Below the pieces are notes generated by a model that did not search any database, was not told the DNA's origin, and worked only from the letters and a program-made list of their open reading frames with translations. Shown piece by piece: positions 19,926 through 28,211 of a DNA stretch of 64,000 nucleotides (positions are counted from its first letter, which is position 1; every line of letters starts with the position of its first letter). The DNA comes from Pseudochrobactrum asaccharolyticum (lineage in GTDB: Bacteria; Pseudomonadota; Alphaproteobacteria; Rhizobiales; Rhizobiaceae), in contig NZ_QNRH01000001.1 in the NCBI RefSeq assembly GCF_003314995.1, positions 745,436 through 809,435 on the forward strand, given 5' to 3'. A program made the position numbers and the translations under genes.

Positions 19926-20105
19926 GTCCGGTTGTATAAAAAGCCGAACAGCCTATATGAGCTGTTACGACATTTGAGGTGGGCAGGGTTTAAAGCATAT
20001 TTGTTTACCTTGGCAGTCCTCCCTGCTATGCAGGCGCAATATTCTGGCCGGTTTTTCCGGTAATACGAAATCTGAAGGCCTTTTCGGCCGTTTTGGGAAA
20101 GACAT

Positions 20106-21074
20106 ATGGTTACGCTTCTGGACACGGTAAACGACGACAGAAAACGCCTTCGTCATCCTGAGAAGGCCAACCGGCCCGACACAGCACTTTTGAAAAAGCC
20201 TGACTGGATTCGTGTGAAGGCACCGACCTCACGCGGTTATGGCGAAACCCGCGATATCGTGCGCTCAAACAAGCTGGTGACAGTTTGTGAGGAAGCAGGT
20301 TGCCCGAATATCGGCGAGTGCTGGGATAAGAAACACGCAACATTCATGATCATGGGTGAAATTTGCACCCGTGCCTGTGCTTTCTGTAACGTATCGACCG
20401 GTATCCCGACCGCTCTTGATCCTAATGAGCCGGAAAATGTGGCGAAGGCCGTGAAGCAGATGGGGCTGACCCATGTGGTTATCACTTCCGTTGACCGCGA
20501 TGATCTGGCCGATGGCGGCGCACAGCATTTTGCTGAAGTGATTCACGCAATCCGTGCAGCCAGCCCGCAAACCACAATTGAAATTCTGACACCGGACTTC
20601 CTGCGTAAGGAAGGTGCTCTTGAGATCGTTGTTAAGGCACGTCCGGATGTGTTCAACCACAATCTGGAAACTGTGCCGTCCAACTATCTGAAAGTGCGTC
20701 CGGGTGCCCGTTACTTCCACTCCCTGCGTCTGTTGCAGCGCGTGAAAGAGCTCGATCCGACCATTTTCACCAAATCCGGTATCATGGTTGGTCTAGGTGA
20801 AGAACGTAACGAAGTGCTGCAGCTGATGGATGATCTGCGCTCGGCTGATGTGGATTTCATGACCATTGGTCAGTATCTGCAGCCAACCCGTAAGCACCAT
20901 GCGGTTATCCGTTATGTGACACCGGATGAGTTCAAATCTTTCGCAACAATCGGTAAAACCAAGGGTTTCCTGCTGGTTGCTTCAAGCCCGCTGACACGCT
21001 CTTCGCACCATGCGGGCGATGATTTTGCCAAGCTGCGTGCGGCTCGTGAAGCCCTTATCGCCAGCCGTAACTAA
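20106..21074 (+). CDS. lipA: Lipoyl synthase LipA
   Basis: LipA is a radical-SAM enzyme that inserts two sulfur atoms into octanoyl groups bound to E2-type lipoyl domains. The 322-residue protein has both [4Fe-4S] motifs: the auxiliary cluster cysteines C61, C66 and C72 and the SAM-cluster motif C87-x3-C91-x2-C94. The [11 protein letters not shown] segment contains the conserved C-terminal Ser. Its position downstream of pdhABC-lpdA places lipoate maturation beside its main client enzyme. Confidence 0.97.
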   Translation: MVTLLDTVNDDRKRLRHPEKANRPDTALLKKPDWIRVKAPTSRGYGETRDIVRSNKLVTVCEEAGCPNIGECWDKKHATFMIMGEICTRACAFCNVSTGIPTALDPNEPENVAKAVKQMGLTHVVITSVDRDDLADGGAQHFAEVIHAIRAASPQTTIEILTPDFLRKEGALEIVVKARPDVFNHNLETVPSNYLKVRPGARYFHSLRLLQRVKELDPTIFTKSGIMVGLGEERNEVLQLMDDLRSADVDFMTIGQYLQPTRKHHAVIRYVTPDEFKSFATIGKTKGFLLVASSPLTRSSHHAGDDFAKLRAAREALIASRN

Positions 21075-21095
21075 AACAGTATAACTGATAAGCTT

Positions 21096-21554
21096 ATGCC
21101 GCAATTTACTGCCACACGTCAGGTTCAGCACCGCGCGGAGCAAATGTTTGCTCTTGTCGCGGATGTTGAGACTTATCCGCAATTTGTCCCGATGTGTGAG
21201 GCATTGACCATTCGCTCCCGTAAAGAGCGCGATGGGAAAACACTGCTGGTTGCAGATATGACAGTCGGTTACAAGCTGATCCGTGAGACCTTCACTACAC
21301 AGGTGCTGCTGAAACCGGATGAGCGGGTGATCGAGGTCAAATATATTGACGGCCCGTTCCGCTATCTCGACAACCGCTGGACATTTGTGCCGGTGGGTGA
21401 TGGCACGCAGAGCGATGTGGATTTCTTCATTGATTATGAATTTAAAAGCCGCACGCTCGGATTGGTGATGGGCTCAATGTTTGATCTGGCATTCCGCAAA
21501 TTTGCGGAAGCTTTTGAAAAGCGTGCCGATCAGATTTATGGCATTCAAGCCTGA
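21096..21554 (+). CDS. RatA/COQ10-type START domain protein
   Basis: This 152-residue protein is made of one polyketide cyclase/START-like domain. It begins MPQFTATRQVQHRAEQMFALVADVETYPQFVP, with the YPQFVPMCEA motif typical of the RatA/YfjG and COQ10 families. It also has VKYIDGPFRYLDNRW and a C-terminal amphipathic helix with FEKRADQIYG. In related alphaproteobacteria this family is a ubiquinone-binding protein of respiration; in E. coli RatA was described as a ribosome-association toxin. The ubiquinone role is the more likely here. It follows lipA by 21 bases. Confidence 0.9.
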   Translation: MPQFTATRQVQHRAEQMFALVADVETYPQFVPMCEALTIRSRKERDGKTLLVADMTVGYKLIRETFTTQVLLKPDERVIEVKYIDGPFRYLDNRWTFVPVGDGTQSDVDFFIDYEFKSRTLGLVMGSMFDLAFRKFAEAFEKRADQIYGIQA

Positions 21555-21571
21555 TCTATATAAGTGATCAA

Positions 21572-21607
21572 AAAGCCGGACTGTTTTGCAGTCCGGCTTT
21601 TTTATTT
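21572..21607. terminator. Bidirectional terminator between ratA-like and SDR genes
   Basis: A perfect 12-bp stem (21572-21583 with 21589-21600, loop TTTTG) has A on one side and a long T-run on the other. It lies between two convergent genes. Confidence 0.9.
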
Positions 21608-21613
21608 GTCTTT

Positions 21614-22351
21614 TTATTGTGCGGTATAGCCGCCATCGACCATCAGTGATGAGCCGGTGACAAAGGAGGCCTCATCACTGGCGAGAAACAGTACTGCATT
21701 CGCGACTTCTTCCGCGCGGCCAAGCCTGCCCATCGGGTGTAGGGCAACTAACTTCTCTTTGGCGTCATCCGGAATATGACTGAGCAGTGGTGTGTCGATA
21801 TAACCGGGGCAGACAGCATTCACGCGAATACCTTTCGCGCCATACTCAATCCCTAAAGTCTGGGTGAGTAGTTTCACGCCGCCTTTGGCAGCAGCATAGG
21901 CTGTTACACCGCGTTTGCCGACATGGCTGTGAATGGAGCCACAATTAACAATGACACCGCCGCCCTGTTTGAGAAATTGCTGAATGGCATATTTATCGCA
22001 GAGATAAACACCGCCGAGGTTAATATCGATGGTGCGTTGCCACGCGCTTTCTTCCAGTTCATCAATCGGGCCATCAGCGGCAATACCGGCATTGGCAAAC
22101 ATCACATCGAGACGACCGAACTGAGCCACGGTTTGGGTAATCATCGCCTGAACAGCTTCAGAATCTGTCACATCAATTTTGATGAATAGCGCTTTATCCG
22201 CTCCCAGTTCATCGGCCAGTGCCTGTCCGTGATCAGCGAAGTCGGCAATCACCACTTTAGCGCCTTGACGGGTAAAGGCACGGGCACTGGCTTCACCAAT
22301 ACCGCTTGCACCACCGGTGACGATCACGACTTTATCTTTGAAACGCATCAT
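21614..22351 (-). CDS. SDR-family NAD(P)-dependent oxidoreductase
   Basis: This is a 245-residue classical short-chain dehydrogenase/reductase. It has the cofactor-binding TGGASGIG (residues 12-19), NAG near residue 89 (MFANAGIAADG), catalytic Ser and Tyr-x3-Lys (CGSIHSH then YAAAKGG) and the C-terminal FVTGSSLMVDGGYTAQ. The Asp in VVIADFAD after the second strand favours NAD over NADP. The substrate cannot be told from sequence. It lies alone on the minus strand ahead of cinA. Confidence 0.92.
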   Translation of the reverse strand: MMRFKDKVVIVTGGASGIGEASARAFTRQGAKVVIADFADHGQALADELGADKALFIKIDVTDSEAVQAMITQTVAQFGRLDVMFANAGIAADGPIDELEESAWQRTIDINLGGVYLCDKYAIQQFLKQGGGVIVNCGSIHSHVGKRGVTAYAAAKGGVKLLTQTLGIEYGAKGIRVNAVCPGYIDTPLLSHIPDDAKEKLVALHPMGRLGRAEEVANAVLFLASDEASFVTGSSLMVDGGYTAQ

Positions 22352-22424
22352 ACAATTCCTTGAGCTGAGGGAGGATTGAAGATTAAATTCTAAAGTCTGC
22401 CGCTGTGGATTACATTGATACGGA

Positions 22425-22922
22425 TCAATCGCTCAATGCTTGTAGAATAAGAGCAAAAGCAGCCTGCACTGTGGCTAACCGGATAGCATCACGCGATTGG
22501 TCGCCGAAACGGCACTCCTGATGCAGTGTTTCAAAATTCTGTCCGGCGCAGGCAATATGTACCAGCCCGACCGGTTTTTCAGTTGTGCCGCCGGAAGGGC
22601 CTGCAACGCCGGTCACAGCAATAGAGATGCCAGCTTGAGGGGCATGTTTCAGCGCACCTTCGGCCATGGCGATGGCGACTGGTTTGGATACGGCACCAAA
22701 TTCGCGCAGCAGACTGTGTGAAACGCCGATCAGTGAAGCTTTTGCTTCATTGCTATAGGTGACAAAGCCGCAATCAACGACATCGGAGGAACCGGCAATG
22801 TCGGTCAGTGCGGCGGCAATCATGCCGCCGGTGCAGGATTCGGCTGTGGTAATCATGAGTTGCGCCTTGCGGCAGGCATCAAGAACGGCGAGGGCTTGTG
22901 TGGTTGTTTTATTATTGCACAT
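22425..22922 (-). CDS. CinA-family nicotinamide-nucleotide amidohydrolase (PncC type)
   Basis: This is a stand-alone C-terminal CinA domain (about 165 residues) that deamidates nicotinamide mononucleotide in pyridine-nucleotide salvage. It has TTAESCTGGMIAAALTDIAGSS, VDCGFVTYSNEAKASLIGV and AVTGVAGPSGGTTEKPVGLVHIA. The start is unusual. The ATG at 22922 lies in one arm of a palindromic repeat (22917-22968). The well-placed ribosome-binding site (AAAAGGA, near 22990) instead serves an ATG at 22980 in another frame. In-frame upstream alternatives (ATG 22961, TTG 22973) would encode repeat-derived residues. Confidence 0.85.
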   Translation of the reverse strand: MCNNKTTTQALAVLDACRKAQLMITTAESCTGGMIAAALTDIAGSSDVVDCGFVTYSNEAKASLIGVSHSLLREFGAVSKPVAIAMAEGALKHAPQAGISIAVTGVAGPSGGTTEKPVGLVHIACAGQNFETLHQECRFGDQSRDAIRLATVQAAFALILQALSD

Positions 22923-22980
22923 GTTCTTGTCCCAAAACCGCTGCACACTTTTGGGGAACATGATGTGCAACAATACTCAT
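22912..22980 (-). other. Possible 22-codon upstream ORF overlapping the cinA start
   Basis: An ATG at 22980, eight bases after AAAAGGA, opens a 22-codon frame through the palindromic repeat. It stops (TAA, 22914-22912) just past the cinA ATG at 22922. The overlap would allow cinA to be translated by coupling. It may equally be a by-product of repeat insertion. Confidence 0.35.
22917..22968 (-). repeat. Palindromic element (type E) at the cinA start
   Basis: This 52-bp inverted repeat has GCACAT/ATGTGC ends and an inner CCCAAAA...TTTTGGG stem around CCGCTGCACAC. The core resembles intergenic palindromes common in rhizobial genomes (CCAAAACCG-TGCACACTTTTGG type) and is related in layout to the type C module (CCGAAAACCG-TTCACACTTTTCGG). 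Confidence 0.75.
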
Positions 22981-22993
22981 GATTAGTTTCCTT

Positions 22994-24223
22994 TTATGCG
23001 GGGACTTCACCCGGATAGATAACACTGACGGTTACAATCGAGGCAATGCCTTCCTTGCGGCCGACAAAGCCCATTTTCTCATTGGTCGTGGCTTTGACCG
23101 AAACTCTGTCAGCACTCACACCCAGCATATCGCTGAGTTCTGCAGTCATAGCTTCACGATGCGGGCCGATTTTCGGCTCTTCGGCAATTAGTGTAATATC
23201 GGCATTAGCAATGCGTCCACCGGCTTCACGCACGGTTTTGACGGCAAACTCGACAAATTGTCGTGAGGCAGCGCCTTTCCATTGCGGGTCAGACGGTGGA
23301 AAATGTGTGCCGATATCGCCTGCGCCACGGGTGGCAAGCAAAGCATCGGTCAGCGCGTGTAGCGCCACATCGGCATCGGAATGTCCGTTGAGCTTAAAGT
23401 CATGCGGGATTTTCACGCCGCAGAGCCACACATGGTCGCCCGGTTCGAAACTATGGACGTCGTAACCATTACCCGTGCGGATGTCCGGAAAAGCAACCAT
23501 ATCCTGACGCAAGCGCTGATCAGCCATTTCAATATCCTTTGCCCATGTAATTTTAGTGTTGTCGGCTGAGCCTTCGACAACACGAACAGGAATGCTCTGC
23601 CATTCAGCAATGGCGGCATCATCGGTAAAATCTGTGCGTCCCAGTACAAATGCTGCATTATGCGCATCCAATATGGGCGCAAAGGGGAAGCTCTGTGGTG
23701 TTTGTGCTGCAAATAGTCCCGCACGCGGCACCGTTTTGGTGACCAGTGCATCGCCGCCAGCCTGTTTCAGTGTGTCTGATACGGCAAGCGCAGGCAGCAC
23801 ACCGGTCTGCGGGTGCAGGGCTATCATAATGCGCTTGAGCAGGTCTTGGGTGATGAAAGGGCGCACGCCATCATGGATCATCACATAATCCGGCGCATCG
23901 TCCTGCAAAGCCAGCAGGCCGAGACGCGTTGATTCCTGACGGGTCGGGCCGCCGGTTACGAGCTTCAGGCGCGCGGCATCAATATCAGCACGTTTCAGCG
24001 CAGTGTGATAAAGGTCGTGATCGTCGGCATGGATGACCACAACAACGGGCGAAATCTGCTCGCAAGCCAGAAAGGTGCGTAAAGTATGCGCCAGCACGGC
24101 CTGACCGCCGATGCGGCGATATTGTTTAGGACCTTCGGTGCTCTGACCGGCGCGTTCTCCGCGTCCTGCGGCGACTATAACTGCTGCTGTGCGAATGAGA
24201 TAAGCCTTTCCGAGCTGCCACAC
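22994..24223 (-). CDS. ispDF: Bifunctional IspD/IspF of the MEP isoprenoid pathway
   Basis: This fusion carries two non-consecutive steps of the MEP pathway. The N-terminal domain (about 1-235) is IspD, MEP cytidylyltransferase, with [32 protein letters not shown] and TPQSF. The C-terminal domain (about 250-409) is IspF, MECDP synthase, with [45 protein letters not shown] and [16 protein letters not shown]. Such fusions are standard in alphaproteobacteria. No ATG precedes the conserved start; a GTG at 24223 without a clear ribosome-binding site is the only common start codon before an upstream stop. Confidence 0.95.
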   Translation of the reverse strand: MWQLGKAYLIRTAAVIVAAGRGERAGQSTEGPKQYRRIGGQAVLAHTLRTFLACEQISPVVVVIHADDHDLYHTALKRADIDAARLKLVTGGPTRQESTRLGLLALQDDAPDYVMIHDGVRPFITQDLLKRIMIALHPQTGVLPALAVSDTLKQAGGDALVTKTVPRAGLFAAQTPQSFPFAPILDAHNAAFVLGRTDFTDDAAIAEWQSIPVRVVEGSADNTKITWAKDIEMADQRLRQDMVAFPDIRTGNGYDVHSFEPGDHVWLCGVKIPHDFKLNGHSDADVALHALTDALLATRGAGDIGTHFPPSDPQWKGAASRQFVEFAVKTVREAGGRIANADITLIAEEPKIGPHREAMTAELSDMLGVSADRVSVKATTNEKMGFVGRKEGIASIVTVSVIYPGEVPA

Positions 24224-24398
24224 CTGTGTTTATAGCGAATACCGCCTTGATAAACGAAATACCAGTGATGTTTTTTTGATAATGGATTCATCGGTTAATC
24301 GCATTGCGACGAATCCGCTTTTTCTTGCATGAAGATGATAAAACCTATAAATCTGCTTAAAGTTTGAGCGTTTTTAATATTGCACATTTTTTAGGCTG

Positions 24399-25421
24399 AT
24401 GATGACGACTGCTACCCTGCCATTAAAGATCGGACCCGTAGAAATTCGCAATCGTGTGTTTCTGGCACCGATGTCCGGTGTATCCGACTTGCCGTTTCGT
24501 CGTCGGGCATGGGAGGCCGGTGCAGGGTTGGTGGTCTCGGAAATGGTGGCCAGTGCGGAACTGTGCAATCATCATTCTGAAAGCCGCAAGCGTATGGAAC
24601 GCGGCGATCTTCAGACCCATGTGGTGCAGCTCGCGGGGCGCGAAGCCCATTGGATGGGCGAGGCCGCCAAGATTGCCGAAGGTGAGGGTGCGGATATTGT
24701 TGATATCAATATGGGCTGCCCTGCAAAAAAGGTAACCGGCGGTTATTCCGGTTCAGCATTGATGCGCGATCTGGATCATGCGCTGACGCTGATTGAAGCG
24801 ACTGTGCAAGCGGTGAAAGTACCGGTAACGCTGAAGATGCGGCTTGGCTGGGATCATAACTCTATCAATGCACCGGAACTGGCACGACGTGCTGTCGATG
24901 CCGGTGTGCAGATGATTACCGTACATGGCCGCACACGCTGTCAGTTCTATACCGGTCACGCCGATTGGGATGCTATCCGCGCCGTACGTGAGGTGATCTC
25001 TGTGCCGCTTGTTGCCAATGGCGATGTTGGCAGTGCTGCCGATGTGCAGGAAATTATGCAGCGTTCCGGCGCGGATGCAGTGATGATTGGCCGTGCAGCC
25101 TATGGTCAGCCTTGGCTGGCGGGTCAAATCGCTGATGCGTTGCGCGGTGGTGCAAATAAGGCCGCTCCGGCTAGCTTAAGTGATTATGTGCTCGCCCATT
25201 ACCATGCCATGCTTGAGCATTATGGGGAGAAAACCGGTGTGCGCCATGCCCGTAAACATCTGGGCTGGTATATGGAGCGCCATACGGAGAATGTCCCTGA
25301 TACAGTCAAAAAAGCACTGATGACTTCCGGCAATGCACAGGAAGTTTCCACCATACTGGCAGAGATATTCTCAGGAGTAGCACCGGTATCCGGCAATAAA
25401 TCGCTCAAGGATGCAGCCTGA
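24399..25421 (+). CDS. dusB: tRNA-dihydrouridine synthase DusB
   Basis: This FMN enzyme reduces specific uridines in tRNA to dihydrouridine. The 340-residue protein has LAPMSGVSDLPFRR, the Dus signature VDINMGCPAKKVTGGYSGSALM with the catalytic Cys, LKMRLGWDH, VHGRTRCQFY and MIGRAAYGQPW. It is divergent from ispDF and starts the nitrogen-regulation run, as NifR3/DusB does in many alphaproteobacteria. Its stop overlaps the ntrB start (TGATG), so ntrB translation is probably coupled to it. Confidence 0.96.
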   Translation: MMTTATLPLKIGPVEIRNRVFLAPMSGVSDLPFRRRAWEAGAGLVVSEMVASAELCNHHSESRKRMERGDLQTHVVQLAGREAHWMGEAAKIAEGEGADIVDINMGCPAKKVTGGYSGSALMRDLDHALTLIEATVQAVKVPVTLKMRLGWDHNSINAPELARRAVDAGVQMITVHGRTRCQFYTGHADWDAIRAVREVISVPLVANGDVGSAADVQEIMQRSGADAVMIGRAAYGQPWLAGQIADALRGGANKAAPASLSDYVLAHYHAMLEHYGEKTGVRHARKHLGWYMERHTENVPDTVKKALMTSGNAQEVSTILAEIFSGVAPVSGNKSLKDAA

Positions 25422-26542
25422 TGGATAATATCACGCTGCCTCTGTCCGATTATGTGCTGAATACGCTGCCGCAGGCTGTGATTATGGCCGGAGCAAACGG
25501 ACAGATCAGCTATGCCAATGCCCAGGCTGAAGTGTTTTTCCGCTCCAGTGCTGCAATCATCCGGCGGCACGGGCTTGAATATTTCCTGCCGCCTGCAAGT
25601 CCGCTGATCAGTTTAATCGCACAGGTCATTCATAGCGGCACTGCAGTCAATGAATATCATATTGATATGTCTTCGCCACGCATGGGCGCAGAGCGGATGG
25701 TGGATGTGCAGGTTACGCCGGTCAGCGAAAAGCCGGATCACGTGGTTATCCTGTTTAAAGAAACAGCCATGGCGGAGAAGCTCAATCGCCAGATGAGTCA
25801 TCGTGGCGCGGCGCGCTCCGTTACCGGTTTGGCAGCAATGCTGGCGCATGAAATCAAGAACCCGCTTTCGGGCATTCGTGGTGCGGCGCAATTGCTGGAA
25901 ATGTCTGCCCGTGATGCTGCGAATGAAGCTGATTGCGAGCTGACCCAGCTGATCCGTGATGAGGCTGACCGTATTGTCGCTCTGGTCGACCGGATGAATG
26001 TGTTTTCGGACGAGCGTCCGATTGAGCGCTCTGCCGTCAATCTGCATACCGTTCTGGGGCATGTCAAAACGCTGGCCAGCCATGGTTTCGCTTCGCATGT
26101 CACTATTCGTGAGGAATATGACCCGTCCTTGCCACGTGTCTGGGGTAATCGGGATCAGCTGATACAGGTTTTTCTTAACCTGATTAAAAATGCGGCTGAG
26201 GCGATTGAACCGGAAGAGCGCTCGGGGCGAAAAGGTGAAATCCTTCTGACCTCTGCCTATAAAGCCGGTATGCATATGACTGTTCCGGCAACCGGCGAGC
26301 GCATGTCTTTGCCGTTGGAATTTTGTGTCATTGATAATGGCGGCGGTGTTGCATCAGATATTTTGCCGATCCTGTTTGATCCGTTTATCACCACCAAAAC
26401 CAATGGCTCAGGGCTGGGCTTGCCATTGGTTGCCAAGATCATTGCAGATCATGGCGGTATGATTGAATGCGAAAGTTTTTCAGGAAAAACCATCTTCCGC
26501 ATTTTGCTACCGGTCTGGAAGAATGAACATCCTGATATTTAA
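25421..26542 (+). CDS. ntrB: Nitrogen regulation sensor histidine kinase NtrB
   Basis: NtrB is the cytoplasmic kinase that phosphorylates NtrC under nitrogen limitation and acts as phosphatase when bound by PII. The 373-residue protein has an N-terminal PAS-like domain (about 10-115) and a dimerisation domain with the phospho-acceptor His143 in AHEIKNPLSGIRGA. The ATP-binding domain has an N box (LIKNAAEA), G1 (CVIDNGGGV), DPFITTKTNGSGLGL and LVAKIIADHGG. There is no membrane segment. It shares a TGATG junction with dusB. Confidence 0.95.
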   Translation: MDNITLPLSDYVLNTLPQAVIMAGANGQISYANAQAEVFFRSSAAIIRRHGLEYFLPPASPLISLIAQVIHSGTAVNEYHIDMSSPRMGAERMVDVQVTPVSEKPDHVVILFKETAMAEKLNRQMSHRGAARSVTGLAAMLAHEIKNPLSGIRGAAQLLEMSARDAANEADCELTQLIRDEADRIVALVDRMNVFSDERPIERSAVNLHTVLGHVKTLASHGFASHVTIREEYDPSLPRVWGNRDQLIQVFLNLIKNAAEAIEPEERSGRKGEILLTSAYKAGMHMTVPATGERMSLPLEFCVIDNGGGVASDILPILFDPFITTKTNGSGLGLPLVAKIIADHGGMIECESFSGKTIFRILLPVWKNEHPDI

Positions 26543-26608
26543 ATTTAACTATCAGAAAATTGATATAATTATCTGTAATATAATGTTTTATGTGTTGGGA
26601 GTAAGACA

Positions 26609-28060
26609 TTGAATGAACCGGTTATCATCGTTGCTGAAGATGATGCAGCCATGCGCACAGTGCTCAATCAGGCGCTGACAAGGGCTGGTTATACTGTGCG
26701 TCTTGCCAGCAATCGTGCAGCTCTCTGGGCACTTGTCACGGGTGGCGAAGGCGATCTGGTCATCAGTGATGTGAATATGCCGGATGGTTCTGTCTTTGAA
26801 ATTTTGCCGCGTATCCGCAAAGCACGCCCCGATCTGCCGGTGGTGGTGATGAGTGCGCAAAATACTTTCATGACGGCTATCCGTGCCTCGGAGGCCGGAG
26901 CCTATGATTATCTGCCCAAGCCTTTTGACCTGAGCGAGATGGTGAGTCTGCTGCGTCGCGCGCTGTCTGAGCCAAAGCCGGTACAGGCAAAGCAGGAAAG
27001 CGATGAGCAGGCCGAAAATATGCCGCTCGTTGGTCGCTCGGTGGCGATGCAGGATGTTTACCGTGTGCTGGCGCGGATGATGCAGACTGATCTGACACTC
27101 ATGATCACGGGGGAATCCGGTACAGGCAAAGAGCTGGTTGCCCGCGCTTTGCATGAATATGGCCGCCGCCGTAACGGGCCGTTTGTCGCGATCAATATGG
27201 CGGCAATCCCGCGCGATCTGATTGAGTCTGAATTGTTTGGCCATGAAAAAGGAGCCTTTACCGGCGCACAGCAGCGCTTTTCAGGGCGCTTTGAACAGGC
27301 CAATGGCGGTACGCTGTTTCTCGATGAAATCGGCGATATGCCGATGGAAGCGCAAACGCGTTTGCTGCGCGTGCTCCAGCAGGGCGAATATATGACCGTT
27401 GGCGGGCGCACACCGATTAAGACCGATGTGCGTATTGTGGCTGCGACCAACAAGGATTTGCTCAAGCAAATTCAAAAAGGCCAGTTCCGCGAGGATTTAT
27501 ACTACCGGCTCAATGTTGTGCCGCTGCGTATGCCGCCTTTGCGCGAGCGTGTTGAGGACGTGCCGGATTTGGTGCAGCATTTCTTCCGTCTGGTGGAAAA
27601 GGAAGGTCTGTCGCCGAAACAGATCACTGCCGAAGGATTTGCCGTGCTGCGCCATTACGCATGGCCCGGCAATGTGCGCGAGCTGGAAAATCTGGTGCGC
27701 CGCTTGGCAGCGCTTTATCCGCAGGATGAAATCAATGCCGAGATTATCCGTCATGAGTTGCAACATTTGCCTGCATCTGTGCCTGCCGGCGAGGCGGGAT
27801 TGAAAGCGGATCAGATCACCAATCTGCGGGATGCGGCAGAGATTTATCTGCGTCAGTATTTTGCGTCTTTTAATGGTGAGCTACCGCCACAGGGGCTTTA
27901 TGACCGGATTTTGCAGGAGATTGAATATCCGCTTCTGGCGGCAAGCCTCACGGCTACATCCGGTAACCAGATTAAAGCTGCGGAATTGCTGGGTTTAAAC
28001 CGTAATACGCTGCGTAAGAAAATCCGCGATCATGACCTCAATATTTTCAAGCCAAACTAA
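26609..28060 (+). CDS. ntrC: Nitrogen regulation response regulator NtrC
   Basis: NtrC is a sigma-54-dependent activator of nitrogen assimilation genes. The 483-residue protein has a receiver domain (1-120, phosphorylation site Asp54). The AAA+ domain (about 142-375) has Walker A GESGTGKE, the sigma-54 contact loop GAFTGA and Walker [11 protein letters not shown] Fis-type helix-turn-helix lies at the C-terminus ([21 protein letters not shown]). The start is a TTG with GGGAG seven bases upstream. An ATG four bases further is out of frame. The rare start may keep its level low. Confidence 0.95.
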   Translation: MNEPVIIVAEDDAAMRTVLNQALTRAGYTVRLASNRAALWALVTGGEGDLVISDVNMPDGSVFEILPRIRKARPDLPVVVMSAQNTFMTAIRASEAGAYDYLPKPFDLSEMVSLLRRALSEPKPVQAKQESDEQAENMPLVGRSVAMQDVYRVLARMMQTDLTLMITGESGTGKELVARALHEYGRRRNGPFVAINMAAIPRDLIESELFGHEKGAFTGAQQRFSGRFEQANGGTLFLDEIGDMPMEAQTRLLRVLQQGEYMTVGGRTPIKTDVRIVAATNKDLLKQIQKGQFREDLYYRLNVVPLRMPPLRERVEDVPDLVQHFFRLVEKEGLSPKQITAEGFAVLRHYAWPGNVRELENLVRRLAALYPQDEINAEIIRHELQHLPASVPAGEAGLKADQITNLRDAAEIYLRQYFASFNGELPPQGLYDRILQEIEYPLLAASLTATSGNQIKAAELLGLNRNTLRKKIRDHDLNIFKPN

Positions 28061-28211
28061 GATAGACAGCTTGTTTAAAGCATGAATACACCGCCCTGTA
28101 ATCGCTGGCTGCTGCGGGCTTGGCGGGTATATTGAAGGGCGCCATGCACTATCGTTGCATATGTGCAACATTCTGTTGCATGAAGGCAACGGTTTATAAT
28201 AGATTAACCAA

